Notes: generated from the sequence alone by a model not told the origin. A stretch of DNA of 64,000 nucleotides from Actinoallomurus liliacearum (GCF_039542035.1 NZ_BAABHJ010000008.1:868001-932000); one strand, 5' to 3'. Counted from the stretch's first letter, positions 1 to 8,660 are shown. Made by a program: numbers and translations.

Positions 1-327
1 CACGTCACCGGGGAGACCGCCGCCGTACGCGTCGACGCGCGCGGCGCGGAGCTGGAGCTCGGCGAGCCGGCGTTCGCGGAGTTCGAGGACTCGCCGTACG
101 GCCCGCTGGCCGCGCGCCTCGCGGCGCTCCTGGGCGCGCCTCCCCGTCCGCGGCACCGCGACCGGACGATCGGCTTCCTCGTGGAGGAACGCGTCGTCGC
201 GGCCGATGAGCCGCTCCGGGTCGTGGGGGCCGCTCGTACCGAATTGGGAGACCTTGTTCTTGGTAAGAGCGGACTGCGGCCACTGATCATCTCGCGGAGC
301 GTGCCGGTTTCCGGCCCGGGCGACTAG
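1..327 (+). CDS. GIDE-domain (E3 ligase-like) membrane protein, 3' fragment
   Basis: The frame is open from the first base and stops with TAG at 325-327, so only the last 108 residues are present. The ending (FLVEERVVAADEPLRVVG, then LVLGKSGLRPLIISRS) resembles the C-terminal GIDE domain found in bacterial membrane homologues of the mitochondrial E3 ligase MAPL. No RING domain is visible and bacterial members have no proven ligase activity. The membrane segments expected at the N-terminus would lie outside the window. The identification rests on pattern memory and is moderately sure. Confidence 0.55.
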   Translation, partial: HVTGETAAVRVDARGAELELGEPAFAEFEDSPYGPLAARLAALLGAPPRPRHRDRTIGFLVEERVVAADEPLRVVGAARTELGDLVLGKSGLRPLIISRSVPVSGPGD

Positions 328-337
328 TGTGCCGGAT

Positions 338-700
338 ATGGCACGATCACTCGTCATCAAGGTGACGGCGGGCGCCGACGCGCCCGAGCGCTGCAACCAG
401 GCGTTCACGGTCGCCGCGGCCGCCGTCGCCAGCGGCGTCACCGTATCCCTCTGGCTGACCGGCGAATCATCCTGGTTCGCGCTGCCGGGCCGGGCCAAGG
501 AGTTCGAACTGCCGCACGCGACCCCGCTGGAGGACCTGCTCGGGATCGTGCTGTCGGCCGGCCGGGTCACGGTCTGCACGCAGTGCGCGGCGCGCCGGGA
601 CATCACCGACGACGAGGTGCTGCCCGGCATCCGCATCGCGGGCGCGCCGACCTTCGTCGAAGAGATCATGACCGAAGGCGCCCAGGCCCTCGTCTACTGA
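338..700 (+). CDS. DsrE-family protein
   Basis: Small cytosolic protein of 120 residues (SLVIKVTAGADAPERCNQAF at the N-terminus) with the DsrE/DsrF/YchN-like alpha/beta pattern. A CxxC pair (CTQCAARR, about residue 85) could serve sulfur or redox chemistry. ATG at 338 is preferred over an in-frame GTG at 329, which lies almost on the stop of the preceding gene. It starts 11 bases after that stop, so co-transcription is likely. DsrE folds take part in sulfur relay, but no partner DsrF/DsrH is present, so the role is open. Confidence 0.7.
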   Translation: MARSLVIKVTAGADAPERCNQAFTVAAAAVASGVTVSLWLTGESSWFALPGRAKEFELPHATPLEDLLGIVLSAGRVTVCTQCAARRDITDDEVLPGIRIAGAPTFVEEIMTEGAQALVY

Positions 701-718
701 CGCCGGACGGCCCGTCCC

Positions 719-739
719 CGCGTGCCGCAGCGGCACGCG
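719..739. terminator. Hairpin between convergent genes
   Basis: CGCGTGCCGC and GCGGCACGCG form a perfect 10-bp inverted repeat around a single A (effective stem 8 bp, loop 5). It lies 18 bases after the DsrE stop and 40 before the 3' end of the convergent metallophosphoesterase, as expected for an I-shaped actinobacterial bidirectional terminator. A 20-bp direct repeat (GCAGGCGTCAGCG core at 753 and 773) follows. Confidence 0.5.
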
Positions 740-779
740 GCAGTGCGCCGGAGCAGGCGTCAGCGCGCCAGGGCAGGCG

Positions 780-2204
780 TCAGCGTGCCGCGCGCAGGCC
801 CGACAGGTCGCGGGCGGTCACGCTGTTGCGGTCCGAGACGGACGGGCCGAACGAGAACTGCGGCCACAGCCCGTTGATCTCCTGCCGGCTGCGTTCGCTC
901 CACTCCCTGGCGAGGTCGTCACGGGTCTTGTAGAAGTTCAGGGCGAACCCGCCGCTGTGCACGCGCAGCAGGTTGAAGCCGCCGGGGTACTCCTTGGTCG
1001 CGCCCACCTCCTGCTGGGTCACATGCCGGCTCCCCGGCAGCACCGTCCGCTTGTTCCGGTGCGTGTGACCCGCGTGGTGCAGGAACACCCCGGGCGTCCG
1101 GTCGTACGCCGCCATGATCTCGACCGTCTGCCCGACGTTCAGCGAGGTGCCGCCACTGACCGCGAGCGGATCGTCGAGGGACAGCAGCGGGTGGTGGCCG
1201 AACACGATCGTGGGCTGGTCCCTGTGCGCCTTCAGCTCGGCCTCGAACCAGGCGAACTGCTCCGGGGACAGGCCGCCCGCGTCCCCTCCGTTGCCCGGCT
1301 TGTCGTAGGTGTCGAGCCCGATGACGCGCAGGCCGCTCAGCTCGTCGCTGAAGTACGTCGGCCCGTCGGAGAACACGTCGCGGAAGCAGTCGTGCCCCTG
1401 CCACCGGCCGACTTGGCAGGCGGCGTACGCGGAGCCGTCGTGCGCGCGGTCGTGGTTGCCGCGGGCGACGAGGTAGTCGCGGCGGTAGGTGCCGAAGCCG
1501 TCGAGGATCCGCTTGGCCTCGTCGAGGTCGCCGGGCACCGCTTCGGAGGAGACGTCACCGGCCGCGAGGAGGTAGGTCGCGCCGCGCCGCCGCGCGTCCC
1601 GCACCATCGCCTCCGCCATGATCTTCGGGTACGGCGGCCGTCCTGGCACCTGCGAGATGCCCTTGAACGGCAGGCCGCCGATCAGCCCCGCGACGGTCTC
1701 GCCCAGGTGCAGATCGTTGCAGAGCGCGATGGCGAACAGGAACCGTCCGGGCGGCGGCTGCGGCGTCGTGAACGAGAAGGTGTCGCTCCCCAGCGGGGTG
1801 CCGGCGGCTCCGGCCACCGAGGTCTGCGACGCCGTCCGCCCGCGCGAGCGCGCCTGGTAGTAGTACGTCCGGCCGGGCTCCAGGCCGGTCACCTCGACGT
1901 AGTGGTACGGCGTCTGGCCGGTCCCGCCGATGACGCGGGTCAGCCGTCCCGGCCGCGTGCCGATCCTGATCTCGCCGTCGGCCGCGGCGGGCCGCATCCG
2001 CCCGAGCCCGTCGTCGGTTCCGGCGACGCCGGTGTACCACGTGAAGATGGCGCTGGTCTCGGTGAGGGTGACGAGTTCGAGGTTGACCGGCCGTAAGTCG
2101 GACGCGCGCGCCCGCGTCTCACCGATCATGGAGGTGAGCGCGAACCCGGAGACGATCGCGCTCAGGCGCAGCAGGTCCCGACGGCCGGGCCGACAGCAGA
2201 ACAT
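780..2204 (-). CDS. Tat-exported metallophosphoesterase with N-terminal fibronectin-like domain
   Basis: 474 residues. The N-terminus has a twin-arginine pattern (GRRDLLRL) followed by a hydrophobic stretch, so Tat export is likely. Residues about 35-150 look like the fibronectin-III/purple acid phosphatase N-domain (FTWYTG, GLEPGRTYYYQARS). The calcineurin-like metal motifs follow in order: CNDLHLG (~161), AAGDV (~212), GNHD (~248), GHHP (~335) and GHTH (~379). It probably hydrolyses phosphomonoesters or diesters outside the membrane with two metal ions; the substrate is unknown. No good ribosome site is seen before ATG 2204. Confidence 0.8.
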   Translation of the reverse strand: MFCCRPGRRDLLRLSAIVSGFALTSMIGETRARASDLRPVNLELVTLTETSAIFTWYTGVAGTDDGLGRMRPAAADGEIRIGTRPGRLTRVIGGTGQTPYHYVEVTGLEPGRTYYYQARSRGRTASQTSVAGAAGTPLGSDTFSFTTPQPPPGRFLFAIALCNDLHLGETVAGLIGGLPFKGISQVPGRPPYPKIMAEAMVRDARRRGATYLLAAGDVSSEAVPGDLDEAKRILDGFGTYRRDYLVARGNHDRAHDGSAYAACQVGRWQGHDCFRDVFSDGPTYFSDELSGLRVIGLDTYDKPGNGGDAGGLSPEQFAWFEAELKAHRDQPTIVFGHHPLLSLDDPLAVSGGTSLNVGQTVEIMAAYDRTPGVFLHHAGHTHRNKRTVLPGSRHVTQQEVGATKEYPGGFNLLRVHSGGFALNFYKTRDDLAREWSERSRQEINGLWPQFSFGPSVSDRNSVTARDLSGLRAAR

Positions 2205-2312
2205 GGGCCGGACGCTAGGCCGCGGCGAAGCTCAGGTCCATAGCGACACAGCGACAACACCCGAGTCAGGCCACACCCGGCCACCACGGGTCGACGTCGG
2301 TCGCGGCCCCGA

Positions 2313-2337
2313 TCCCGCGAGCGATCCGCTCGCGGGA
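2313..2337 (-). terminator. Probable terminator of the VOC gene
   Basis: An 11-bp perfect stem (TCCCGCGAGCG / CGCTCGCGGGA) with a 3-base ATC loop lies about 40 bp past the stop of the minus-strand VOC gene. There is no T-run, as is common for actinobacterial terminators. Confidence 0.55.
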
Positions 2338-2377
2338 CCGGGGTTTTCCCCATGCTGTGGACAGACGACGCCGAGCC

Positions 2378-2779
2378 TTATCGAGGCGGGTTCTCCCCGC
2401 TCGGGGTGACCCACTCGACGAGTTGCACGACCACCCCGTTCGGGTCGGTGACCTGGAACAGCCGCTCTCCCCACGGCTCTTCGCGCAGCGGCATCGTGAT
2501 CGGGACCCCCTCCGCGCGCAGGCGGGCCTCTTCGGCGGCCAGGTCGGTGACCACTAGCGCGATGATGAGCCCGGCCGCGTGCTGGTCCCGGAAGCCCTCC
2601 GGAAGCACCTCGATCCCCCGCCGCAGGAGGACCACGTCCATCGCGTCGTCGTCGCGGTGCAGCGAGACGAACCCCTCGGCGGACATCACCTCCTCGTACC
2701 CGAAGTGCGTGGTCAGAAAGACGGCGGACGCCGCGACGTCATCGACGGTCAACGAGACCGCTGACGCAGTGACCTGCAT
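2378..2779 (-). CDS. VOC-family (glyoxalase/bleomycin-resistance fold) protein
   Basis: 133 residues with the paired beta-alpha-beta-beta-beta modules of the vicinal oxygen chelate superfamily. The first runs from VSLTVDDVAASAVFLTTHFG and the second from LIIALVVTDLAAEEARLRAEG to a DPNGVVVQLVEW ending that carries the usual metal-ligand glutamate. Substrate cannot be read from the sequence. ATG 2779 has a good AGGGGAG site 4 bases upstream. The gene sits directly behind a long palindrome at 2798-2836, so it is probably repressed by a ligand-responsive regulator encoded elsewhere. Confidence 0.75.
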   Translation of the reverse strand: MQVTASAVSLTVDDVAASAVFLTTHFGYEEVMSAEGFVSLHRDDDAMDVVLLRRGIEVLPEGFRDQHAAGLIIALVVTDLAAEEARLRAEGVPITMPLREEPWGERLFQVTDPNGVVVQLVEWVTPSGENPPR

Positions 2780-2797
2780 GGGACTCCCCTTTCACAG

Positions 2798-2836
2798 TTA
2801 TTCCGTACATCGTACGACGTACAGCGTACTGAATAA
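2798..2836 (-). promoter_or_regulatory. 39-bp operator-like palindrome upstream of the VOC gene
   Basis: Dyad centred on base 2817 in which 15 of 19 position pairs are complementary. The ends are TTATTC...GAATAA and the core is GTACGAC with flanking GTAC elements. It begins 19 bases upstream of the start codon, where it would cover the promoter. Size and symmetry fit a TetR-like repressor, but no such gene is adjacent. Confidence 0.6.
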
Positions 2837-2943
2837 GTTCCCGAGCGGTCACCGTGATCGAGGACAGACACCCCGGAGGCCGATGCCGGAGCGCGGACCG
2901 CCGCCCCGCCGGCTCGGCAACGGGGCGGGGCGGTCACGGCGGA

Positions 2944-3483
2944 TCACCGGCAGGCACCCCACAACCCCGCTCCCGCGCGGCGCGCCACGGCCTCCGCCGC
3001 GCCCAGCACCGCGGCGTAGCGGGTGTTGGGCGGAATGACCAGCGTGCGGGCGAATCCGCTCCGCACCAGGTCCGCGGTGACGAGACGGCCGTTGCCCGTC
3101 CACACGTGGAGGAGCCGCCGGCCGAAATGGTCGTACGGCTCGCGGTCGGCCACGACGCGCACCTCGGCACCGACCGGGGCCAGCCGGCGGAGCGCACGGG
3201 ACGCCTCGACGCCGAAACAGTCATGGCGCGCCCAGCTCTCCGGCGCGTCCACTCCGATGAGCCGGACCCGTCGACTCCGGCCCCCGATCCGCATCACGAG
3301 CGTGTCCCCGTCGACGACGCGCAGCACCCGCGCGCCCCCCGCTTCGGGCGGCGGCCCGAGCCCGACTGCGCCCGACTCCGCGACGCCCTCCGGCAGCCGC
3401 GCCGCGGTCCGCCCCGGAGCCGTCGCCAGGACGCCGCAGAGCGCCGCGAGCGCTCCCCCTCCGGCGAGAGCCCATCTCCTCAT
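2944..3483 (-). CDS. Secreted thermonuclease-like (SNase) protein
   Basis: 179 residues from ATG 3483 (RRWALAGGGALAALCG signal segment). The mature part has the staphylococcal-nuclease OB-fold landmarks: VVDGDTL, then VRLIGVDAPES carrying the catalytic Arg and Glu equivalents, then YDHFGRRLLHVW with the second Arg. It probably cleaves DNA/RNA extracellularly with Ca2+. An in-frame GTG at 3507 would add eight residues; neither start has a clear ribosome site. Two cysteines (DCFG, WGAC) could form a disulfide. Confidence 0.75.
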   Translation of the reverse strand: MRRWALAGGGALAALCGVLATAPGRTAARLPEGVAESGAVGLGPPPEAGGARVLRVVDGDTLVMRIGGRSRRVRLIGVDAPESWARHDCFGVEASRALRRLAPVGAEVRVVADREPYDHFGRRLLHVWTGNGRLVTADLVRSGFARTLVIPPNTRYAAVLGAAEAVARRAGAGLWGACR

Positions 3484-3723
3484 GACGAAGAGTGTCCGAC
3501 AGGGCACCGACAGTCGCCTGCCACCGATCGCGACGAACGGTGGTCGCGGCGGTGGCGGACGGCGAGCGGGGTCGTCGAACCGCCCGGTCCGCCATCAGGC
3601 CGGCTGAGCATCCTTTTGATTCGCCTGAATCATGGAGATTCCTGGCCCAGGACTCCCGAAGCGCCGACAAAGGGAAAGGTGGCGTGACGGCCTTTCATGG
3701 TCGCCCGTCCGGGCAGTTCGGTG

Positions 3724-4059
3724 TCAGACGACGATCGTCTCCTCCGTGACCATCACGCCGATCGAGTTCGGGTCGATGAACTTCGCCTCGTCGGGGTTGA
3801 CCCGCACCCGGTAGTTCTCGGAATTGAAGAACGCGTCGTGGTCCGCCCAACTGTCGAACCAGATCTCGGTGAGCCCGTCGTACACGGGGGCCGGATAGTT
3901 CTCAGCCGGCACCGGGTGCGAGACCGTGTACTTCTTGACGTACTGCTTCGCTTCGGGGATCGAGGTGAACAAAGGTGCGTGATGGTCGCGGTGGTACGCG
4001 ACGAACTCATCGAGGGTCATGCCTTCGATCCGATTAATGAGGTACGCGAACTTGATCAC
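3724..4059 (-). CDS. EthD-domain protein
   Basis: 111 residues from GTG 4059, chosen because GGAAG lies 5 bases upstream; the longer frame to 4149 is less likely. The sequence FAYLINRIEGMTLDEFVAYH with HHAPL is typical of the dimeric ferredoxin-like EthD/DABB fold, seen in alkyl-ether degradation and as cyclase-like enzymes in polyketide pathways. Substrate is unknown. It is transcribed divergently from a MerR regulator, which probably controls it. Confidence 0.75.
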   Translation of the reverse strand: MIKFAYLINRIEGMTLDEFVAYHRDHHAPLFTSIPEAKQYVKKYTVSHPVPAENYPAPVYDGLTEIWFDSWADHDAFFNSENYRVRVNPDEAKFIDPNSIGVMVTEETIVV

Positions 4060-4117
4060 AGTGTCTTCCAATCGTTGATACGCGGTGCGGCCGCTCAATG
4101 CGAACGCGGCGTGGACT

Positions 4118-4135
4118 ACCGTAAACGGTGACACC
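4118..4135. promoter_or_regulatory. Overlapping small dyads in the EthD/MerR intergenic region
   Basis: ACCGTAAACGGT (perfect 5-bp arms, 4118-4129) overlaps GGTGACACC (4127-4135). They lie between the divergent EthD and MerR genes, where a MerR dimer would bind. Promoter boxes were not clear enough to place. Confidence 0.35.
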
Positions 4136-4182
4136 GATGTGAGGGGCAAGCCGAGATCGTCAGCACGAGGAGAGGGGTGTCG

Positions 4183-4566
4183 ATGAGAATCGGTGAGCTG
4201 TCGGAGCGGACCAGGGTCAGCCGACGCTCATTGCGCTACTACGAGGACCAAGGGCTCGTCGTGAGCACCCGGTCCCCGAGCGGTCAGCGCCATTACGCCG
4301 AAGACCAGGTCGAGCGGGTCAGGCTCATCCAGTCGTTCTTCGCGGCCGGCTTGTCCAGCCGCACGATCGTCGAGATGCTCCCGTGCATGACGACCAGGCC
4401 GACGATGCGGGCCGCTCAGGACTCGATGGCGGTGATGTGCAGTGAACGGGAGCGTCTCTCGACCATGCTCGACGCGATTCTCGCCGCGCGCGCAGCGCTC
4501 GATCGACTGATCGACGAGAACAGCACTTATCAAGCCCGGCTAGCCGGCGAATCATCTGCACGTTAG
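4183..4566 (+). CDS. MerR-family transcriptional regulator
   Basis: 127 residues. The winged-helix N-terminus is IGELSERTRVSRRSLRYYED followed by GLVVSTRSPSGQRHY and then a dimerisation coiled coil (MAVMCSERERLSTMLDAILAAR). ATG 4183 has GAGGAGAGG 8 bases upstream; GTG 4177 is too close to that site. The effector region is short and has no clear metal-binding cysteine cluster, so a small-molecule effector is more likely. Divergent from the EthD gene, its likely target. Confidence 0.85.
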   Translation: MRIGELSERTRVSRRSLRYYEDQGLVVSTRSPSGQRHYAEDQVERVRLIQSFFAAGLSSRTIVEMLPCMTTRPTMRAAQDSMAVMCSERERLSTMLDAILAARAALDRLIDENSTYQARLAGESSAR

Positions 4567-4642
4567 CGGTGGTTCGTTGGCGGCGGCCGGGGTGGGAGCA
4601 CACCGGGCAATGAGGGTCTCGCTCGCCGTCCGGGGGTGATTC

Positions 4643-7531
4643 TCAATACCTCACGTCGGGGAAGGGTGGGGCGCCGTCGGGGTCCGCGAAGCCGGCGATG
4701 AGGGTGTCCGGCCAGGACAGGACGTGGGGCAGCCACGCGACCCGCATCACCTCGGCGACGTGTCGCAGCCGGTCGTCGGCGTCGACGCCGATCGCGACCA
4801 CCGCGAGGTCGCGGTCGAACTCGGCGTGGTCGTCGCCGCCGAGGATCGCCGTCCGGGCGATCGGCCGGTTCGCGTCCAGGGCCATCGAGAGGGGGTGCCG
4901 GCGCAGTGCGCGGACCCGGTGGCCGAACAGCGGCTCCACGGGCTGCCGCAGCCCTGGCAGCTCGTAGTCCAGCGGGGGCGCGGGCGCGTACTTGTCCGGC
5001 ACGCCCTGGTCGGCCGGGAACAGCCGGTCCATCTCGTGCAGCCAGCGTAGTTGCGGGATCACCCATTCGGCGCCGGGCCGGACGCCCGCCAGGCCCGCGT
5101 CACCGCCGAGCAGCCGGTCCGCGGCCCCCGCGACGGTGGCGGTGAGCTTCTCCGGGGCGTACGCGGTGCGCAGCGCCGCCGAGCGGCGGCCGACGGCGCG
5201 GTCGAGGACGGTCGCGAGGGTGCACTCCCGCAGGCGTGGAGGCCGTGCCGCCCACTCGCTGCGGAGGTCGGCCGGTACGGCGGGCGTGGGGCGGTCGGCC
5301 ACGTGCGCCAGGACCAGCGCGTCCGCCCAGACCCGGAGCCACGCCCACGCGGTGGCCGACGCGAGCAGGTCGGCCTCCCGCAGCTCGTACAGCGAACAGG
5401 CCCGGCCGTCGCGGCACGCGCCGCCGCAGGCGGCCGACCGGCGGCCGGCGACCGGCGGGACGGGGCCGGGCAGCACGCGCTCCCGGTCCTGCCCGAGGGG
5501 GACGCGGAGCCGTACGGGCCGGTCCATGCCGTCCGCGAAGGCGGCTGCGACGCCGGGCGGCAGCGACACGACCTCGCGGGACTGGTGGTCGTCGAGGTTC
5601 ATGGCGGCGCCGACGAGGCGGCGGTCGTCGTGGGCGGGCAGCCGGTGGACGACCTTGAGCGCAGTGTTCTTGACGACGTCGGGGACCAGTTTCGTGGGGA
5701 TCTGCTCGGCCACGACGATGCCCTCGCCGTACGCGCGGATCTCGGCGAGCATCCCGGCGAACAGCTCGACGGCGTGCGCGCCGGCGCTGTTCTCGCCGCG
5801 GTTGCGCAGCAGGCGGTGCGCCTCCTCGATGACGATCACATGCCCGAGGCCGTTCGGCGTCCGCCCGCTGCGGGCGCGCAGCCGCAGGTGCTCGACGATC
5901 CGGATGATCAGCGTCCCCATGAGGAAGGCCTTGTCCTCGTCGTTGGCGACGTCCTCGATGGCGAGGACGGTGTTGCGGCTCAGCAGCCCTTCGATGTCGG
6001 CCGGGTGGCCGCCCTGGAAGAACCGGCCCGCCGAGCCGATGCGCAGCGACCGGAGCCGTACGTCGACGAAGCCCCGCACGTCGGCCATCAGCTCCTTGCC
6101 GTAGCCGACGTCGCCGATCACGTCGAGGGCGGCGTCCTGCAGTTGCTCCAGGGTCGGGACGCCCGGTTCGATCGGTGAGCCGGGACGGCCCCGGCCGGTG
6201 ACGACGTCCCAGCCGTTCGCCTCGTACACGCGCTGCAGCGCCTGCGACATGATCTGCGGGAACGGCTCCTCGGCGTCGAACGCCGCCTGGAACAGCGCGC
6301 GGACCATGTCGATGTGCGCCTGCACCGGGTACCCGGGCTCGGGCGCGAGCGGGTTCACCGAGAGGGGCACCGCGGCCGGGTCGGACGGGTTGATCACGGT
6401 GACCGGCGCGCCGACGCGGCCGGACATCGCGGCGTACTCGGACTTGGCCGGTTCGATGGCCAGCCACGGGATGCCGCTTCGGGTGAGCTGTTCGAGCAGG
6501 TGCCGGACGGTCTGCGACTTGCCCGACCCGGTGGACCCGGTGACGAAGACGTGGCGGTTGATCGTCTGCAGCGGCACCGTGAAGGTCCCGACCCCGCGGT
6601 CCTGGCCGTCGAGGATCGCGCCGAGCGCGACCCCGGCCCCGTCGTCCGCCGGCTCGCCGCCGACCTCGGAGGTCACGTCGAAGTAGCCGGCGTCGAGCAC
6701 CCGCAGGCCCGGCACCTCACGGCGCGGCAGCCCGGCCAGCGCGGAGAGGGCGCCCGCGGTCGCGACGAACGGCGACCGCAGGTCCCGGTCCTGCGTGTCG
6801 ACGTGCACCGCCTCGTGGAAGCGCACGGGACGCTCGCCGGAGCGGAGGCGGTACGGGTGGTGGCTCATCTCCACCGAACCGACGAGCACCGGGGCGATCT
6901 GTTCGAGCGCCTCCGCCGACTCCGCGCCCGCGAGGACCCGGACGTTCCACAGGCCGCCCTCCTGGAAGGCGTCGAGCTCGGCCATCCGCCGCTCGAGGCG
7001 CTCGATGGCGAGCTCGTCGTCGCCCCGGCGCCGCATCTGCAGCTCGTACTGCAGGTCGGTGACCTGGTCGCGGAGCACCTGCTCGCCGCACTGCTCGGCG
7101 ATGACGAGCCAGCCGAACGGCCGGTCCATGAGCGTCACGAGCGTCGACTCGAACAGGCTCGGCCCGGCGTCCGCCCGTGACGAGGCCAACGGCGGCGCCA
7201 GCCGTGCCGGGCAACGACTCCACGTCATCGCCGCGGCGTCGTCCAGCCAGTCGTCACCGATCGGGACGCCGCGGGCGCCGTGCGGGAACAGCAGCCCCTG
7301 CTGCCGGTCGTGCGTGAGGTGCAGCGGCCCGGCGTTGGTGATGAGCTGCAGCGGCGCCCCGCCGCCCCGCGACATCCAGCCGACCACGAACGGCCGCCGG
7401 CTCTGTGCCGCGGACAGCACGGCCGGCAGCACGGTCACGAAGTCCCACTCCGCCGACGCGGTGTGCGCGGGCGACAGGATCGCCTGAATGCGGTACCACG
7501 GCCCCTGGAGTCCCCCTGTCACACCTGCCAC
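4643..7531 (-). CDS. HerA/FtsK-like DUF87 ATPase
   Basis: About 962 residues from GTG 7531 (or GTG 7522), 10-20 bases after the phosphotriesterase stop. Residues 1-300 form an uncharacterised N-region. The motor core follows: Walker A GSTGSGKSQ (~330), Walker B-like TVLAIEDVAND (~523) and a second acidic motif HVIVIEEAHRLLRNRGEN (~564). It ends with about 280 residues unlike any domain I know, opening with a cysteine group (CGGACRDGRAC). HerA-type hexamers translocate DNA or proteins. The frame reads further upstream to 8437, but that part is the shadow of the phosphotriesterase. Confidence 0.75.
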   Translation of the reverse strand: MAGVTGGLQGPWYRIQAILSPAHTASAEWDFVTVLPAVLSAAQSRRPFVVGWMSRGGGAPLQLITNAGPLHLTHDRQQGLLFPHGARGVPIGDDWLDDAAAMTWSRCPARLAPPLASSRADAGPSLFESTLVTLMDRPFGWLVIAEQCGEQVLRDQVTDLQYELQMRRRGDDELAIERLERRMAELDAFQEGGLWNVRVLAGAESAEALEQIAPVLVGSVEMSHHPYRLRSGERPVRFHEAVHVDTQDRDLRSPFVATAGALSALAGLPRREVPGLRVLDAGYFDVTSEVGGEPADDGAGVALGAILDGQDRGVGTFTVPLQTINRHVFVTGSTGSGKSQTVRHLLEQLTRSGIPWLAIEPAKSEYAAMSGRVGAPVTVINPSDPAAVPLSVNPLAPEPGYPVQAHIDMVRALFQAAFDAEEPFPQIMSQALQRVYEANGWDVVTGRGRPGSPIEPGVPTLEQLQDAALDVIGDVGYGKELMADVRGFVDVRLRSLRIGSAGRFFQGGHPADIEGLLSRNTVLAIEDVANDEDKAFLMGTLIIRIVEHLRLRARSGRTPNGLGHVIVIEEAHRLLRNRGENSAGAHAVELFAGMLAEIRAYGEGIVVAEQIPTKLVPDVVKNTALKVVHRLPAHDDRRLVGAAMNLDDHQSREVVSLPPGVAAAFADGMDRPVRLRVPLGQDRERVLPGPVPPVAGRRSAACGGACRDGRACSLYELREADLLASATAWAWLRVWADALVLAHVADRPTPAVPADLRSEWAARPPRLRECTLATVLDRAVGRRSAALRTAYAPEKLTATVAGAADRLLGGDAGLAGVRPGAEWVIPQLRWLHEMDRLFPADQGVPDKYAPAPPLDYELPGLRQPVEPLFGHRVRALRRHPLSMALDANRPIARTAILGGDDHAEFDRDLAVVAIGVDADDRLRHVAEVMRVAWLPHVLSWPDTLIAGFADPDGAPPFPDVRY

Positions 7532-7541
7532 ACCGGAAGGA

Positions 7542-8546
7542 TTACAGGGCCGGGCCCGCCATGCCAGCGGTGGTGAAGTACCGCCGCGGGTTGTCGACCA
7601 GCATCTGGTCGAGTTGCGTGTCGGAGACACCGAGCTCGACCAGCGCGGGCAGCACGTCGTCGCTGATGTGCTCGTAGTTCCAGTTGGGCATGGCGGCGGA
7701 CCGTACCTGCTCCTGGTTGCCGCCCAGCCAGTCGATGAAGCAGCTCGCGTCGTGGCTGAGCACCATGCGGTCGGCGTAGCCGCGCCCGCACAGGGCCGCG
7801 ATCGTACGGACGCGGTCCGGGGTGGGGTTGTAGATGTCCAGTCCGAACCGGTCCATCCCGAGGATCGCCCCGCTGTCGGCCAGTTCCATGAGGTAGTCGA
7901 GGTCGTTGCTGTCCCCCGCGTGCCCGATGACCACCTTGGACAGGTCGACGCCCTCCTTGCGGAACAGGTCCACGGCCAGTCGGCCCGCCTGGGCCGGGCT
8001 CGAGGTGTGCACGGTGATCGGCGCGCCCGTCTCACAGTGGGTGCGCGCGACGGCGCGGGCGATCCGCTCGACGCCCGGCGTGAGGCCCTGGGCCTCGATC
8101 GCGCACTTGAGGAACGCCGCCTTGACGCCGGTGTCCCCGATGCCCTCGACGATGTCGCGGGTGAAGTCCTCGACCATCGGCTCGGGCACGTCGACCAGCA
8201 GCCCCGGTCCCCGGTTCTCGTACTGGAAGGGCAGCGCGTCGTAGGAGTACAGCCCGGTCGCGACGATGATGTTGAGTTCCGGCACCTGCTCGGCGATCCG
8301 CTGGATGCGCGGGATGTAACGGCCGAGGCCCCACACCGTCGGATCGACGATCGTGGTGATCCCCTTGGCCACGATGGCGCGGAGCTTGGCCACCGCGTCG
8401 CTGACGCGTTCCTCCTCGTCCCACCACGCGCCGGCACCGTAGTTCTGCGCGTACTCGGTGGACAGGACGAAGACGTGCTCGTGCATCAACGTCCGCCCCA
8501 GCTCGGCGACGTCGACGGCACCGCCAACGGTCTCGACAGTGGACAA
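7542..8546 (-). CDS. Phosphotriesterase-family metal-dependent hydrolase
   Basis: 334 residues from TTG 8546, chosen because AGGAAGGG sits 7 bases upstream; a start at 8654 would place the operator inside the gene. Binuclear-metal TIM-barrel motifs appear in order: HEH (LMHEHVF), the lysine of AAFLKCAIE, ITVHTSS, VIGHAGDSND and LSHDAS. Family members hydrolyse organophosphates, lactones or similar; the substrate here is unknown. It heads an operon with the HerA-like ATPase, an odd partner for this enzyme. Confidence 0.8.
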   Translation of the reverse strand: MSTVETVGGAVDVAELGRTLMHEHVFVLSTEYAQNYGAGAWWDEEERVSDAVAKLRAIVAKGITTIVDPTVWGLGRYIPRIQRIAEQVPELNIIVATGLYSYDALPFQYENRGPGLLVDVPEPMVEDFTRDIVEGIGDTGVKAAFLKCAIEAQGLTPGVERIARAVARTHCETGAPITVHTSSPAQAGRLAVDLFRKEGVDLSKVVIGHAGDSNDLDYLMELADSGAILGMDRFGLDIYNPTPDRVRTIAALCGRGYADRMVLSHDASCFIDWLGGNQEQVRSAAMPNWNYEHISDDVLPALVELGVSDTQLDQMLVDNPRRYFTTAGMAGPAL

Positions 8547-8568
8547 TGAACGGCCCTTCCTCAAGACA

Positions 8569-8584
8569 TACCAACCGGTCGGTA
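8569..8584 (-). promoter_or_regulatory. TetR-type operator upstream of the phosphotriesterase
   Basis: TACCAACCGGTCGGTA is a 16-bp palindrome with one mismatched pair, centred on ACCGGT. It resembles the ACCGACCGGT class of TetR/AcrR operators common in actinobacteria and begins 23 bases upstream of the TTG start. No TetR gene lies in the window. Confidence 0.5.
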
Positions 8585-8641
8585 GGGAACCTAGGCCCGG
8601 TACCGGATCGACGTCAATGATCACTTTACGGAGTGTCGGGC

Positions 8642-8660
8642 CACCCCTCCTCAAGGGGTG
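8642..8660 (-). terminator. Hairpin downstream of the two-TM protein gene
   Basis: CACCCCT-cctca-AGGGGTG, a 7-bp stem with 5-base loop, lies 53-71 bp past the stop at 8713 and before the phosphotriesterase promoter. Confidence 0.4.

Noticed and set aside
957..2096. Plus-strand frame over the metallophosphoesterase
   Set aside because: The minus strand has a complete set of metallophosphoesterase motifs and a Tat signal; the plus frame is a shadow.
3618..3641. GATTC-gcct-GAATC-atgga-GATTC element
   Set aside because: Three symmetric pentamers, but too short and not near a start codon; likely chance.
7532..8437. N-terminal extension of the HerA-like ORF
   Set aside because: This part is out-of-frame reading of the phosphotriesterase gene, whose motifs and TTG start with ribosome site are clear.
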